A stretch of DNA of 64,000 nt, taken from positions 267,025-331,024 of the forward strand of contig NZ_JBITGZ010000006.1 in the NCBI RefSeq assembly GCF_044457565.1, written 5' to 3'. Under the pieces are notes generated by a model. It was not told the DNA's origin and made no database searches. It saw only the letters and a list, made by a program, of their open reading frames with translations. Below are positions 15,898 through 24,684 of this stretch, piece after piece. Numbering within the stretch: the first letter of the stretch is position 1; each line of letters opens with the position of its first letter. The position numbers and the translations under genes are program-made. Origin of the DNA: Kitasatospora sp044457565. GTDB taxonomy: Bacteria > Actinomycetota > Actinomycetes > Streptomycetales > Streptomycetaceae.

Positions 15898-18831
15898 ATG
15901 CTGTACGGGCGGGAACACGAGCAGGACGTCATCGGCCGGTTGCTGGACGAGGTGCGCGGGGGTGGCAGCGGGGTCCTGGTGCTGCGCGGCGAGCCCGGGA
16001 TCGGCAAGACCGCGCTGCTGGAGCACGCCGCCACCGCGGGGGCCGGGGCCGGCTTCCGGGTGATCCGGGCCACGGGCGTGGAGTACGAGGCCGAGCTGCC
16101 CTTCGCCGGACTCAACCTGCTGCTGGCGCCCGGTCTGGACCGGCTGTCGGCCCTTCCGGGGCCGCAACGGCGGGCCCTGGAGGGCGCGTTCGGCCTCGCG
16201 GACGGCGCGGACGGCGCGGACGGTGTGGACGGCGCGGACGGTGTGGGCGCGGCCGCGGGCGCGGCCCGGCCCGGGGATCGGCTGCTCACCGGCCTGGCCA
16301 CCCTCGGGCTGCTCGCCGAACTCGCCTCCGATCAGCCCCTGTTGTGCCTGGTCGACGACGCCCAGTGGCTCGACCGTTCGTCCGCCGAGGCGCTGCTGCT
16401 GGCCGCCCGCCGGCTCCGCGTGGAGGGCATCGCGCTGCTGCTGGCCGCCCGGGACGGCGAGGGATCCCTCCCGTCGGCCGGGCTGCCGGAGCTGCGGCTG
16501 ACCGGGCTGGCGGACGAGGCCGCCGCGGCCCTGCTGGCCGCGCGGCAGCATCCCGCGCTGGGCGCCGCGCCGACCACCGCCCCGGACGAGGGGGCGGCAG
16601 GCGCCGAAGCGCCCGGGCCGGTGCCGGCCCTGTCGGCCGTCGGGCGGCGCGTCCTCGCCGAGGCGGGCGGCAACCCGCTCGCCCTGACCGAACTCCCTGC
16701 CGCACTGGCCGCCGAGGCCGCCCCGCCCGCCTCGGCCACCCCCGCCGCCTCGCGAGCCGGATCAGCCGGGCCGGTGGCCATGGCGGCGGGGGCCGGCAGC
16801 CAGGGACACCAGGACGTCGCCGCCCCCGGTGGACTCCCACTCACCAGCCGGCTGCAACTCGCCTTCCACGGCCAGGTGACCCGGCTGCCCGCCGCCACCC
16901 AGACGCTGCTGCTGATCGCCGCCGCCGAGGAGACCGGCGACCTGGCGGTCGTCCTGCGCGCCGCCGCCGCCCTCGGCGCGCTGCCCGAACACCTGGCCCC
17001 GGCCGAGGAGCTCGGCCTGGTCCACATCTCCGCCGACCGGACGCTGACCTTCCGGCACCCCCTGCTGCGTGCCGCGATCCTCCAGCGCGCCCCGCTCCAG
17101 CAGCGCCTGACGGCCCATCGGACCATCGGCGAGGCGCTCGACGACGACGACCGCCGCACCTGGCACCTCGCTCTCGCCGCCACCACCCCCGACGCCGAGC
17201 TCGCCGACGCGCTGGAACGCGCCGCCGTACGGGCCGAGGCCCGCGGCGGTCACGGCGGCGCGGCGGCCGCGTACGAGCGTGCCGCCCGGCTCACCCCCGA
17301 CCGGGACGGCGGCACCCGGCGCCTGGTGCTCGCCGCCGAAGCCGCCACCGAGGAAGGCAAGTTGGAGCAGGCGGAGGCGCTCGCGGACCGTGCCGCCGCC
17401 CGTACCGACGACCCCTTCGCGCGCGCCCTGCTCGACCATGTCCGGGCCACCGCGCACTTCTGGCGCGGCGCCTACCCCGCCGCGTACCGGCTGCTGCTCG
17501 ACGCCGCGGCCACCCCCGGCATCGAGAGCCGGCACGCCGCCCGGATGCTCTTCCAGGCCTTCCACGCCGCCTGGTACGTCGGCGAGGAGCCGGTCGCGGC
17601 CGTCCTCGACCGGCTGGCGGCGCTGCCGCTGCCGGACGGCGACCCCACCGCGCCGCTCGCCCGCCACCTGCTGGCCGGCACCCTCCCGCTGCTGGGCCGC
17701 CCGGCCCCGCCGCTGCCCGCCGCCCGGGACACCGAGGCCGCCGCCCGCCGGGCCGGCGCCGCCGTCCCGAGCGACCTCGTCCAGGTCTGCGGCGCCACGC
17801 TGATCCTCGGCCGGGACGACGAGACGTACGAACTCGCCACCGACCTGGTCGCCGAGGCGCGTGCCAAGGGCACCGTCGGCGTGCTGCCCACCCTCCAGTT
17901 CTTCCTGGCGGAGGCCGAGCTGTTCCACGGCCGGCACCGCGACGCCGAGGTCACCGCCAGCGAGGCGCTGGCCCTCGCCGAGGACACCGGGCAGCGCCAG
18001 TGGGTGAGCCAGCTCAGGGCGCTGCTGGCCTACCTGGCGGCGCTCTCCGGCTCCGCCGAGGAGTGCACCGCCCTGGCCGGTGCCGCACTGGCGGGCGGCG
18101 GCAGCGCCGCCGCCCCGGGCGAGCCGTGGGCGCAGTGGGCGCTCGGCATGCTCGATCTCGGTCAGGGCCGGGCGGCCGGCGCCGCCGACCGCCTCCAGCA
18201 GCTCACCACCGGCCGCTACCGCCACCACGTCTCCGCCACCCGGGCCGTCCCCGACCTGGTGGAGGCCGCCGTCCGGCTGGGTGCGCCGGAGCGCGCCGCC
18301 GAGCCGTACGAACGCTTCGCCCGCTGGTCGGCCGCCACCGCGCTGCCCTGGGCGGAGGCCCTGCGCCTGCGCTGCCAAGCCCTGCTGAGCCCGGACGAAC
18401 TCGCCGAGCCCACCTACCTGGCCGCCCTGAAGCTCCACCAGGCGGCCAACCGGCCCTTCGAGCAGGCCAGAACCGCCCTGCTCTACGGCGAGTGGCTGCG
18501 CCGCGAGCGCCGACGTACCGACGCCCGCCCCCGGCTGCGGGCCGCCCTGGAGGCCTTCGACCTGGTCGGCGCGCACCCGTGGTCGGACCGGGCCCGCACG
18601 GAACTCACCGCCACCGGCACCGTCGCCCCCGCCGAGCCCGTGGCCGGTCCGCTGGCCGGCCTGACCCCGCAGGAGCTGCAGATCGTCCGGCTCGCCGCCC
18701 AGGGCCTGTCCAACCGGGACATCGCCGCGCAGCTCTTCCTCAGCCCGCGCACGGTCGGCCACCACCTCTACAAGGCGTACCCGAAGCTCGGCGTCGCGGC
18801 TCGCGGCGAACTCGCCGCCCTGGTGGGCTGA
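15898..18831 (+). CDS. LAL-family transcriptional regulator (AAA+ ATPase with LuxR HTH)
   Basis: 977 aa, typical for large ATP-binding regulators of the LuxR family. The N-terminal 'LYGREHEQDVIGRLL' precedes Walker A 'GEPGIGKTALLEHAA', and Walker B 'LLCLVDDAQWLD' lies near residue 155. A long helical TPR-like middle comes next. The C-terminal LuxR HTH is 'LTPQELQIVRLAAQGLSNRD' with 'SPRTVGHHLYKAYPKLGV'. LAL proteins activate metabolite or efflux genes on ligand and ATP binding. Divergent orientation suggests control of the SnoaL-MFS unit. An Asp/Gly/Ala repeat (DGADGADGVDGADG) encoded at about 16200-16250 is an unusual insert. Confidence 0.88.
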   Translation: MLYGREHEQDVIGRLLDEVRGGGSGVLVLRGEPGIGKTALLEHAATAGAGAGFRVIRATGVEYEAELPFAGLNLLLAPGLDRLSALPGPQRRALEGAFGLADGADGADGVDGADGVGAAAGAARPGDRLLTGLATLGLLAELASDQPLLCLVDDAQWLDRSSAEALLLAARRLRVEGIALLLAARDGEGSLPSAGLPELRLTGLADEAAAALLAARQHPALGAAPTTAPDEGAAGAEAPGPVPALSAVGRRVLAEAGGNPLALTELPAALAAEAAPPASATPAASRAGSAGPVAMAAGAGSQGHQDVAAPGGLPLTSRLQLAFHGQVTRLPAATQTLLLIAAAEETGDLAVVLRAAAALGALPEHLAPAEELGLVHISADRTLTFRHPLLRAAILQRAPLQQRLTAHRTIGEALDDDDRRTWHLALAATTPDAELADALERAAVRAEARGGHGGAAAAYERAARLTPDRDGGTRRLVLAAEAATEEGKLEQAEALADRAAARTDDPFARALLDHVRATAHFWRGAYPAAYRLLLDAAATPGIESRHAARMLFQAFHAAWYVGEEPVAAVLDRLAALPLPDGDPTAPLARHLLAGTLPLLGRPAPPLPAARDTEAAARRAGAAVPSDLVQVCGATLILGRDDETYELATDLVAEARAKGTVGVLPTLQFFLAEAELFHGRHRDAEVTASEALALAEDTGQRQWVSQLRALLAYLAALSGSAEECTALAGAALAGGGSAAAPGEPWAQWALGMLDLGQGRAAGAADRLQQLTTGRYRHHVSATRAVPDLVEAAVRLGAPERAAEPYERFARWSAATALPWAEALRLRCQALLSPDELAEPTYLAALKLHQAANRPFEQARTALLYGEWLRRERRRTDARPRLRAALEAFDLVGAHPWSDRARTELTATGTVAPAEPVAGPLAGLTPQELQIVRLAAQGLSNRDIAAQLFLSPRTVGHHLYKAYPKLGVAARGELAALVG

Positions 18832-18897
18832 TCCGGCCGCCGCAGAGGCGGTGCGAGCCCGCCCGCACCACCCCGCCCGCACCATCCCACCTACCGC

Positions 18898-18937
18898 CCG
18901 TCAGGGCCGGTGTCCGCCGGGACACCGGCCCTGACGG
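18898..18937 (+). terminator. Terminator after the LAL regulator
   Basis: An 18-bp perfect stem with loop GCCG lies 67 bases after the stop. Its arms share 15-16 identical bases with the hairpin at 27135-27170. Confidence 0.8.
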
Positions 18938-19112
18938 CTGCTCAGTACTGCCGGTGTGTGCCACCCGAGGCCGGATCGCACCGTAGCCTGCTGATCCGGG
19001 CCCGTCGCCCGGTTCGGGGACGGTGCTGCCGCCCGACCCGGATGGGGCGCCGTCGAGGGAACGCGCCGTGCACCGGTCGGACGGGGTCGAACGCGCAGAC
19101 GAGAGGCAGTCG

Positions 19113-19796
19113 ATGGAGTTCGAGGATCGGGTTCCGTTCGTGGTCCGGTTGGAGGCCGAGGACCGGCAGGCGCTGCTCGCGTCCGGATCCCGGCTCGTCT
19201 TTCCGGTACGGCAGGTGCTGTTGCGCGAACACGAGCCGTCGGCGCACGTCCTGATCCTGCTCTCCGGCTGGACGAAGGTGACCTCGGCCGCGGCCAACGG
19301 CTACGAGGCGCTGCTCGCCCTGCGCGGGCCCGGTGACATCGTCGGGGAGGGGGCGGCGCTCAGCGGCCGGCACCGGTCGGCGACCGTCACGGCGCTGGGC
19401 CAGGTGGAGGCGCTGGCCGTCGAGGCGGAGCGGTTCGGCGCGCTTCTCGATCAACGCCCGGCGATCTCCAAGAAGTTGCTCGCGCTGATCGCGGACAGGA
19501 TGCGCGACAGCGATCGCCGACGCCTCCAGTACGCCGCCCTGAACGTGCAGGAGCGGCTCGCCCTGTTGCTGCTGGAGCTGATCCGCAGTCACGGGCAGGA
19601 GACGCAGGAGGGCGTGCACCTGACGCCGGGCCTCACCCAGAGTGAGCTGGCGGGCTCGGTCGGCGCGTCCAGGGAGGCGGTCGCACGGCTGCTGAAGGGG
19701 CTGCGGGAGCGGGGGATCGTCCGCACCGAGCGCCGGGGTCTCGTGGTGATCAGGCCCGACGTGCTGCGGAGGATGGCGAGCCAAGGGGGCCGGTGA
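19113..19796 (+). CDS. Crp/Fnr family transcriptional regulator with cNMP-binding domain
   Basis: 227 aa. The N-terminal cyclic-nucleotide-binding beta-roll runs from 'GSRLVFPVRQVLLREHEPS' to 'GPGDIVGEGAALSGRHRSAT'. There the Gly-Glu and the Arg-Ser-Ala of a phosphate-binding cassette are kept. A dimer helix follows, then the winged HTH 'LTQSELAGSVGASREAVARL' with wing 'IVRTERRGLVVI'. No Fnr-type iron-sulfur cysteines are present. The ATG at 19113 has AGAGGCAG upstream. It is the first gene of a same-strand series that next encodes a nucleotide cyclase, so it may read that cyclase's product; this is inference. It is distinct from the housekeeping crp at 40408. Confidence 0.85.
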   Translation: MEFEDRVPFVVRLEAEDRQALLASGSRLVFPVRQVLLREHEPSAHVLILLSGWTKVTSAAANGYEALLALRGPGDIVGEGAALSGRHRSATVTALGQVEALAVEAERFGALLDQRPAISKKLLALIADRMRDSDRRRLQYAALNVQERLALLLLELIRSHGQETQEGVHLTPGLTQSELAGSVGASREAVARLLKGLRERGIVRTERRGLVVIRPDVLRRMASQGGR

Positions 19797-19947
19797 TCGG
19801 CACTCCGCCGCGCTCGAAGGCTTGTTCTGTGTACACGGTCACATTCCGAGTGTGCTAGTTTCCGTCGCCTCAAACGCCCTCTCCCTGAGATCTTTTGACT
19901 GTCAGTCGGGCCATGCGTCGGCCCAACGTCTCCAGCGGAAGGCAGCC

Positions 19948-20853
19948 ATGGGCGAGCCCGTCAACCGGACCATCCTGCTCCTCGACATCGAGCAGTTCAG
20001 CCGCCGTGACGATGTCGTGCAGGCCGTGCTTCGGCGGACCCTGAACACCGTCGTCGACCAGACCCTGGTGGCGGCCGGGGTGGAGGCCACCCAGCAGTAC
20101 CGCGAGGACCGCGGGGACGGCCTGATCGTGCTGCTCGGTGGCGACGTCGCCAAGACGGCGGTCCTGCGTTCGCTCCTCACGCTCACACCCGAGCTGCTGC
20201 ACGACCACAACCGGCTCGCCTCGCGCAGCGCGCAGATGAGGCTGCGCATGGTCCTGGCCGCGGGCGAGATCGCCCACGATCCTCAGGCCGGCACCACCGG
20301 CGGGCTCGTCGGGCACGATCTCAACCAGGCCTGCCGCCTGCTCGACTCCGACGCGCTGCGCGCCGCCCTGACCGAGCAGGCGGACGAGCAGTGCGCGCTG
20401 ATGGTGAGCACGGTGGTCTACGAAGGTGTGGTGCGGCACGGCCACCGAGGGGTGCGGCCGGAGCTCTTCCGGCCCACCGAGGTGAAGGTCAAGGACGGCG
20501 TGCTCTCCGCATGGCTCCATCGCGCGAACGAACCCTCGGGCAGTACCGAGCCGAACGGGCCCAGGGAGCCCAGGGAACTCGGAGAGCCGGAAGGGCCCAT
20601 GGGGCCGGGAGAGTCCAAGGAGCAGGCGGACGGCGCGCGGCAGGCCCCGGCTGCGCCCCGTGCCCAGGTGGACGAGCGGCCCGCCGGAGCGGTGTTCCAC
20701 TTCCAGGGGGCGCCCGTGGTGCGCGGCTCCCTCGTCGGCGGCGACCAGCACGGGGTCAGCGGCGGCCAGGTCACCGGCGACGTCGTCCTGGGCGGATCCG
20801 TCGCCAAGGGCGGGCCGCAGACCGGTACCGAGAACGGCGGGAGCGCGTCGTGA
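19948..20853 (+). CDS. Class III nucleotide cyclase domain protein with C-terminal Gly/Gln-rich motif
   Basis: 301 aa. Residues 1-185 resemble a class III cyclase. Metal-binding Asp13 lies in 'ILLLDIEQFSRRDD' and Asp57 in 'YREDRGDGLIVLLGGD'. The transition-state pair Asn/Arg is kept with correct spacing in 'VGHDLNQACRLLDS'. So catalytic residues look complete and activity is plausible; purine versus pyrimidine specificity cannot be read. A Pro/Glu/Gly linker follows (about 190-245). Then comes a motif 'GGDQHGVSGGQVTGDV' (within residues 260-284) that recurs in the next protein. ATG 19948 has GGAAGG upstream. The stop overlaps the next start as GTGA. There are no membrane segments. Confidence 0.75.
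   Translation: MGEPVNRTILLLDIEQFSRRDDVVQAVLRRTLNTVVDQTLVAAGVEATQQYREDRGDGLIVLLGGDVAKTAVLRSLLTLTPELLHDHNRLASRSAQMRLRMVLAAGEIAHDPQAGTTGGLVGHDLNQACRLLDSDALRAALTEQADEQCALMVSTVVYEGVVRHGHRGVRPELFRPTEVKVKDGVLSAWLHRANEPSGSTEPNGPREPRELGEPEGPMGPGESKEQADGARQAPAAPRAQVDERPAGAVFHFQGAPVVRGSLVGGDQHGVSGGQVTGDVVLGGSVAKGGPQTGTENGGSAS
20725..20799 (+). repeat. Copy 1 of 75-bp repeat encoding the shared motif (cyclase C-terminus)
   Basis: Encodes residues 260-284 of the cyclase protein. It aligns without gaps to 21093-21167: only one of 25 residues differs (Val/Ile), and roughly nine in ten bases match, including a run of 29 identical bases in the middle. The match is far closer than any other part of the two genes. 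Confidence 0.9.
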
Positions 20854-23270
20854 ACGTCCCCCACGGACAGCAGGGCCCCGCCGCCGACGAGGCGGCAGCG
20901 GGCCCGGTGCAGCAGCCCGAGGGATCGGCGGAGCCCGCGCCGGCGTCCCCCGGCGTGCCGGGCCCCGCGGGCGCCGAGACTTCCGGCCACGACGCCGAGG
21001 CCGACACCCCCGCGGAACATGCCTGGGACTCCCGGCGTGACCTGTACCGGCACAGCCCGGCCATCATGCTCGGCCGTTCCGCGCACCTGGGCGGCTCGCT
21101 CGTGGGCGGTGACCAGCACGGGGTCAGCGGCGGCCAGGTGACCGGCGACGTCATCCTCGGTGGCAGCAAGGTCGAGTACCACCTCGGTGGTGACAGTGAG
21201 GAGAGGTCCGGCGAGATCCCCGCCGCAGAGATCGAGGCCCTCGCGCTGCACTTCGTCCACCCCGTCTCCGCGCAGGGCGAGCAGTCGGGGCCGGGCTCAG
21301 CCACCGACGAGGGCGAGGCGGGTGGCGCGTGGCAGTCCGACAGCCCGTTCGGCATCGCCCTCGGCCGCCTCAGGAAGCAGCGCGTCGCCGTCATCTCAGG
21401 CCCGGCGACGACCGGCCGCCGGGCCGCCGCTCTCATGTTGCTGCGCGCCGTGGGGTCGACCGCCTACCGGGCGCTCGATCCCGGGCTCTCCCCGGGGCGC
21501 CTGGCCGGCGAACTGCGGGGACGGTGCGGGCACCTGCTCGCGGACTTCGCCACCAGCGCCGAACGGCCGCTGCGCGAACACCACCTGCGGGCCCTGAGCG
21601 AGAGGCTGCACGCCACCGACGGCCACCTCGTCATCGTGGTCGGACCGCATCCCGTCGTGCCCGGCGGCATCGGCCACGTGACGTGGCAGCCGCCCGAACC
21701 CGGTCAACTCCTGCGCGGTCACCTGCTCCACAAGGATCTGGGCGGACGCGAGATCGACGAACTGCTCGCCCTGCCGGTGATCCAGTCGGTGCTCGGGCAC
21801 CGTCGCCCGGTGGCCGAGCTGGCCCGCTTCGCCGACCGGATCGCCGCGCACGCCCGCGGTGAACTTCCGCTGGACGCTCTTGCCGCGTTCGGCGACTACG
21901 CCGCCGAACGGCAGGTGCGCGCGTGGTTCGACGGTATGGAACAGTCCCTGCACGACAAGGCGTTCCTGATCGCGCTCGCCGCCCTGGACGAGGCTCCGTA
22001 CCCGCTCACCACCGAGCTGGGTGACGTCCTGTTCGGGCTTCTGCAACGCATCGAGAACCCCGATGAACCCGTTCGTATCCCCGTCTTCGGCACTTCCAGC
22101 GCCCAGCGCGTCGAGCACGCCCAGGCAGACCGGTACCAGGAGGCCGAGGAGACCGAGTGGGGCCCCGTACTCCAGACCAAGATCCAGTTCCGTGACCGCC
22201 TCACCGCGATCACCCTGCTCCGCGAGGTCTGGACCGGACATCCGTCGGCGCGCCCCGCACTCGTGGCATGGCTGCGACGGATGGCGAAGGACCCTCGTCC
22301 GCTCGTCCGGACCCGGGCGGCCTCCACAGCCGCCGTCCTCGCCCGGACGGACCTCCCCTCGACGATGGCCTTCCTCATCCAGCCCTGGGCCGCAGACCGG
22401 CTGTTCCGCGCCCGGCTGGCCGCCGCCAACGCGCTCGCGCTCGCCCACCACCTGAACACGCCACACGTTCCCGGGATCCTCCGGGGGTGGTGCACCTCGG
22501 ACGATCACCGTCTGCGCTGGACCGCCGTCCGCACCTACGCGCTGGTGGGGGACACCTTCCCGGGTCAGGCCGTCACCGCGCTGGTCACGGCGGTGCGTGC
22601 GCTGGAGTCACGCGGCGGCCCGGCCGGTGCGTGGCCCCAGGAGCTCGACGAACTCGCCCAGTCCGCGGCGACGTTGCTGCTCGCCACCGGCCAGAACACG
22701 GTCGGAGCCACCAGCCGCGGGCGGGGCGTCGTGCCGGGCCAGGGCGGGCCCGAAGCGGGGGAGCAGACCGTCGCGGACAGCGCGACGGACCTGTGGCCCA
22801 CTCTGGTGCCGCTGGCACGCGGGGGCGTGATGCGGGAGTTCGTCCTGCGCGCGGTGATCCACGCGTGCGGCCCCACGGACGGCGCGCCCGGCACCGGACG
22901 CCCGCTCCTGCTCGATCTCTTCGCCCGTGCGCAGAGCACGGCCGGAACTCCCGGCGCCCACCTGCGGCAGTCGCTGGCCGCGCTCTGGCGCACCGTCCTC
23001 AACGACGCCACCTACTCGGCGTCCGGACTCGAAGCCATGCGCGGCTGGGTCCGGGCCGCAGACCTCGACCCGGACGCCGAGCACGCCCTCGCCGAGCTGC
23101 TCCTCATGCTGGCCGTCTCGGTCGAGGACACCAAACGGCTCGTCTACCTGCTGGAGAACCTGCGCGCGGGTGCGGGCGAGGAGTCCGCGCCCGCCGCGGC
23201 CCTCCGGCTGCGGGCGGCGCTGCTGCGCCCGGATGCACCGGTGCAGTCGTCTCCCGTCCCGGTGACGTAG
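20850..23270 (+). CDS. Degenerate P-loop / helical-repeat protein with N-terminal shared motif
   Basis: 806 aa. Residues 1-75 are a disordered Pro/Ala/Gly region. Residues 82-106 are the motif shared with the upstream cyclase. An acidic linker leads to an alpha/beta segment with 'VAVISGPATTGRRAAALMLL' (184-191 resembles Walker A but with Arg for the invariant Lys). A hydrophobic strand 'HLVIVVGPH' sits where Walker B would be but lacks its acidic residue. Residues about 400-806 are helical repeats with HEAT-like character ('PLVRTRAASTAAVLAR', 'LRWTAVRTYALVG'). The architecture recalls STAND sensors with inactive NTPase cores. GTG 20850 overlaps the cyclase stop (GTGA). No family was recognised with certainty. 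Confidence 0.65.
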   Translation: MNVPHGQQGPAADEAAAGPVQQPEGSAEPAPASPGVPGPAGAETSGHDAEADTPAEHAWDSRRDLYRHSPAIMLGRSAHLGGSLVGGDQHGVSGGQVTGDVILGGSKVEYHLGGDSEERSGEIPAAEIEALALHFVHPVSAQGEQSGPGSATDEGEAGGAWQSDSPFGIALGRLRKQRVAVISGPATTGRRAAALMLLRAVGSTAYRALDPGLSPGRLAGELRGRCGHLLADFATSAERPLREHHLRALSERLHATDGHLVIVVGPHPVVPGGIGHVTWQPPEPGQLLRGHLLHKDLGGREIDELLALPVIQSVLGHRRPVAELARFADRIAAHARGELPLDALAAFGDYAAERQVRAWFDGMEQSLHDKAFLIALAALDEAPYPLTTELGDVLFGLLQRIENPDEPVRIPVFGTSSAQRVEHAQADRYQEAEETEWGPVLQTKIQFRDRLTAITLLREVWTGHPSARPALVAWLRRMAKDPRPLVRTRAASTAAVLARTDLPSTMAFLIQPWAADRLFRARLAAANALALAHHLNTPHVPGILRGWCTSDDHRLRWTAVRTYALVGDTFPGQAVTALVTAVRALESRGGPAGAWPQELDELAQSAATLLLATGQNTVGATSRGRGVVPGQGGPEAGEQTVADSATDLWPTLVPLARGGVMREFVLRAVIHACGPTDGAPGTGRPLLLDLFARAQSTAGTPGAHLRQSLAALWRTVLNDATYSASGLEAMRGWVRAADLDPDAEHALAELLLMLAVSVEDTKRLVYLLENLRAGAGEESAPAAALRLRAALLRPDAPVQSSPVPVT
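21093..21167 (+). repeat. Copy 2 of 75-bp repeat encoding the shared motif (N-terminal region of the next protein)
   Basis: Encodes residues 82-106 of the helical-repeat protein, the partner of 20725-20799, in the same orientation and frame. Placing one copy at the C-terminus of one protein and the other near the N-terminus of its neighbour matches the usual layout of bacterial amyloid signalling pairs. Confidence 0.9.
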
Positions 23271-23400
23271 TCGTCCCGGCAACCCCCTTCGCCCGCCGGA
23301 ACCGAGGCAAGTCAGGGCCTCGGCCCGGCGGCACACCCCCTGTGACGCGGTGGGCCTGCCCGGCCGGCCACGTCAGGACCGTCCCAAGGAGAGCAACGCC

Positions 23401-24684
23401 ATGATCAGCCGGCCACCGCAGTGGCAGCAGAACGTGAACCGCCACTCGCAGCTCGTCGACCCGGTCGTCACGATCCAGGAGCTGTCGCGCTTCAAGCCGC
23501 TGCGTGTCACCCGCATCGACTACGCCCTGGTCCTCACCACCGCCCAGGGCGGCCTCGACACCTACCTGCCGCCCAGCCGCCCGAGCCGCACCGAACTCGC
23601 CACCCGCGGCTGGACCAGCGTCTACGAGCTGGACATGGGCCTGCACGAGGTGGCCGCCGTCCTCAGCCTGCCGAGCAGCAACGACGCCTTCCTCTTCGAG
23701 GTCTCGCTGACCTGTGACTGGCAGGTGGTGGCCCCGGCCGCCTTCGTCGCCAGCGGTGAGCGCGACGTGGCCGCCATGGTGCAGCGGCACGTGGACGGTC
23801 TCGTACGGCCGGTGCTGCGCCGGTACGCGATGGAGGACAGCGCGGTTGCCGAGAAGGAGTCGCAGGAGGTGCTCCGGGCGGCCGCCCCGCCGGGCGCGGC
23901 GGCCGGACTGCACGTTCGGTGCGGCATCCAGATCCGCCGGGACGAGGAGGCGCTGAATCACGCGCGGGAGCTGCGCGAGATCGAGTTCACCCGGCAGAAG
24001 CTCGACCCGCAGCACTCGCTGCTCCTGAAGGAGGCCGAGCTGGCGGCGGAGCGCCAGCTCGCCCAGGGCAGGTACCAGCACTTGATGGACCTGCAGAGCC
24101 AGAACCTCGACCACGAGCGGCAGCTGGTCCGCGGTCAGCAGGAGCTGGAGCTGCAGGAGATCGAAGCGAAGAAGATCCAGTACTACGCGTACTACCTGGA
24201 GCGGGGCGGGCCGAGCGCGATGGCCTTCCAGCTCGCCCGGCGCCCGGAGGACGCGCGTCTGGTCATGGAGAACCTCCGCGAGGATCAGCTCCGCGCCATG
24301 CAGAACCAGTTGCAGGTCGCGATGCAGGCGCTCGGCGGCGGTCCCGGCGGCTTGGAGGAGCATCAGCTGGACGAGCCGCGCCGGCTGGCGGCGAACGTGA
24401 TCAGGGAGGTCCTGAGCGCCAAGCTCGCGCCGATGGGGCCGACGAGCAGGCCCGCGGTGGAGGGTCCGCCGCCCACAGAGGCCGGCGACGGCCGGGCGGA
24501 GGCCGGCGAGGGTGCCGCGGGTTCCCCGGTGGAGCAGGCGAAGGCCGCCGCCCCGGACACCGCTGCCCCCGGGGCGGCCCCGACCGCCGGTCCCGATGTC
24601 CTCCTCGGCGCTCGCGGCGTGGCGGTGCAGGACGCAGGCCCCGTCTTCGGGTACCGCGTCCCGACTGCGCCGCCCGCCCCGTGA
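23401..24684 (+). CDS. SPFH/band-7-like coiled-coil protein
   Basis: 427 aa, soluble. Residues about 30-185 have alternating strands and a helix resembling an SPFH/band-7 domain ('DAFLFEVSLTCDWQVVAPAA', 'VQRHVDGLVRPVLRRY', 'GLHVRCGIQIRRDEEALNHA'). A long charged coiled coil (about 185-265) rich in Glu, Gln, Arg follows. A helical part 'GGPSAMAFQLARRPEDARLV' and an Ala/Pro/Gly-rich tail end it. SPFH proteins oligomerise at membranes and often accompany M48 or other membrane proteases, one of which lies downstream. No N-terminal membrane anchor is seen here. ATG 23401 has AAGGAGAG upstream. The stop overlaps the next gene (GTGA). Confidence 0.55.
   Translation: MISRPPQWQQNVNRHSQLVDPVVTIQELSRFKPLRVTRIDYALVLTTAQGGLDTYLPPSRPSRTELATRGWTSVYELDMGLHEVAAVLSLPSSNDAFLFEVSLTCDWQVVAPAAFVASGERDVAAMVQRHVDGLVRPVLRRYAMEDSAVAEKESQEVLRAAAPPGAAAGLHVRCGIQIRRDEEALNHARELREIEFTRQKLDPQHSLLLKEAELAAERQLAQGRYQHLMDLQSQNLDHERQLVRGQQELELQEIEAKKIQYYAYYLERGGPSAMAFQLARRPEDARLVMENLREDQLRAMQNQLQVAMQALGGGPGGLEEHQLDEPRRLAANVIREVLSAKLAPMGPTSRPAVEGPPPTEAGDGRAEAGEGAAGSPVEQAKAAAPDTAAPGAAPTAGPDVLLGARGVAVQDAGPVFGYRVPTAPPAP

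Noticed and set aside
16200..16255. Minisatellite-like GACGGCGCG repeats
   Set aside because: They encode an in-frame DGAD repeat inside the LAL regulator; a coding low-complexity insert rather than an independent element.
15876..18986. 1036-codon frame overlapping the LAL regulator
   Set aside because: Arg/Pro-rich shifted reading of the regulator, which itself has clear Walker and LuxR motifs.
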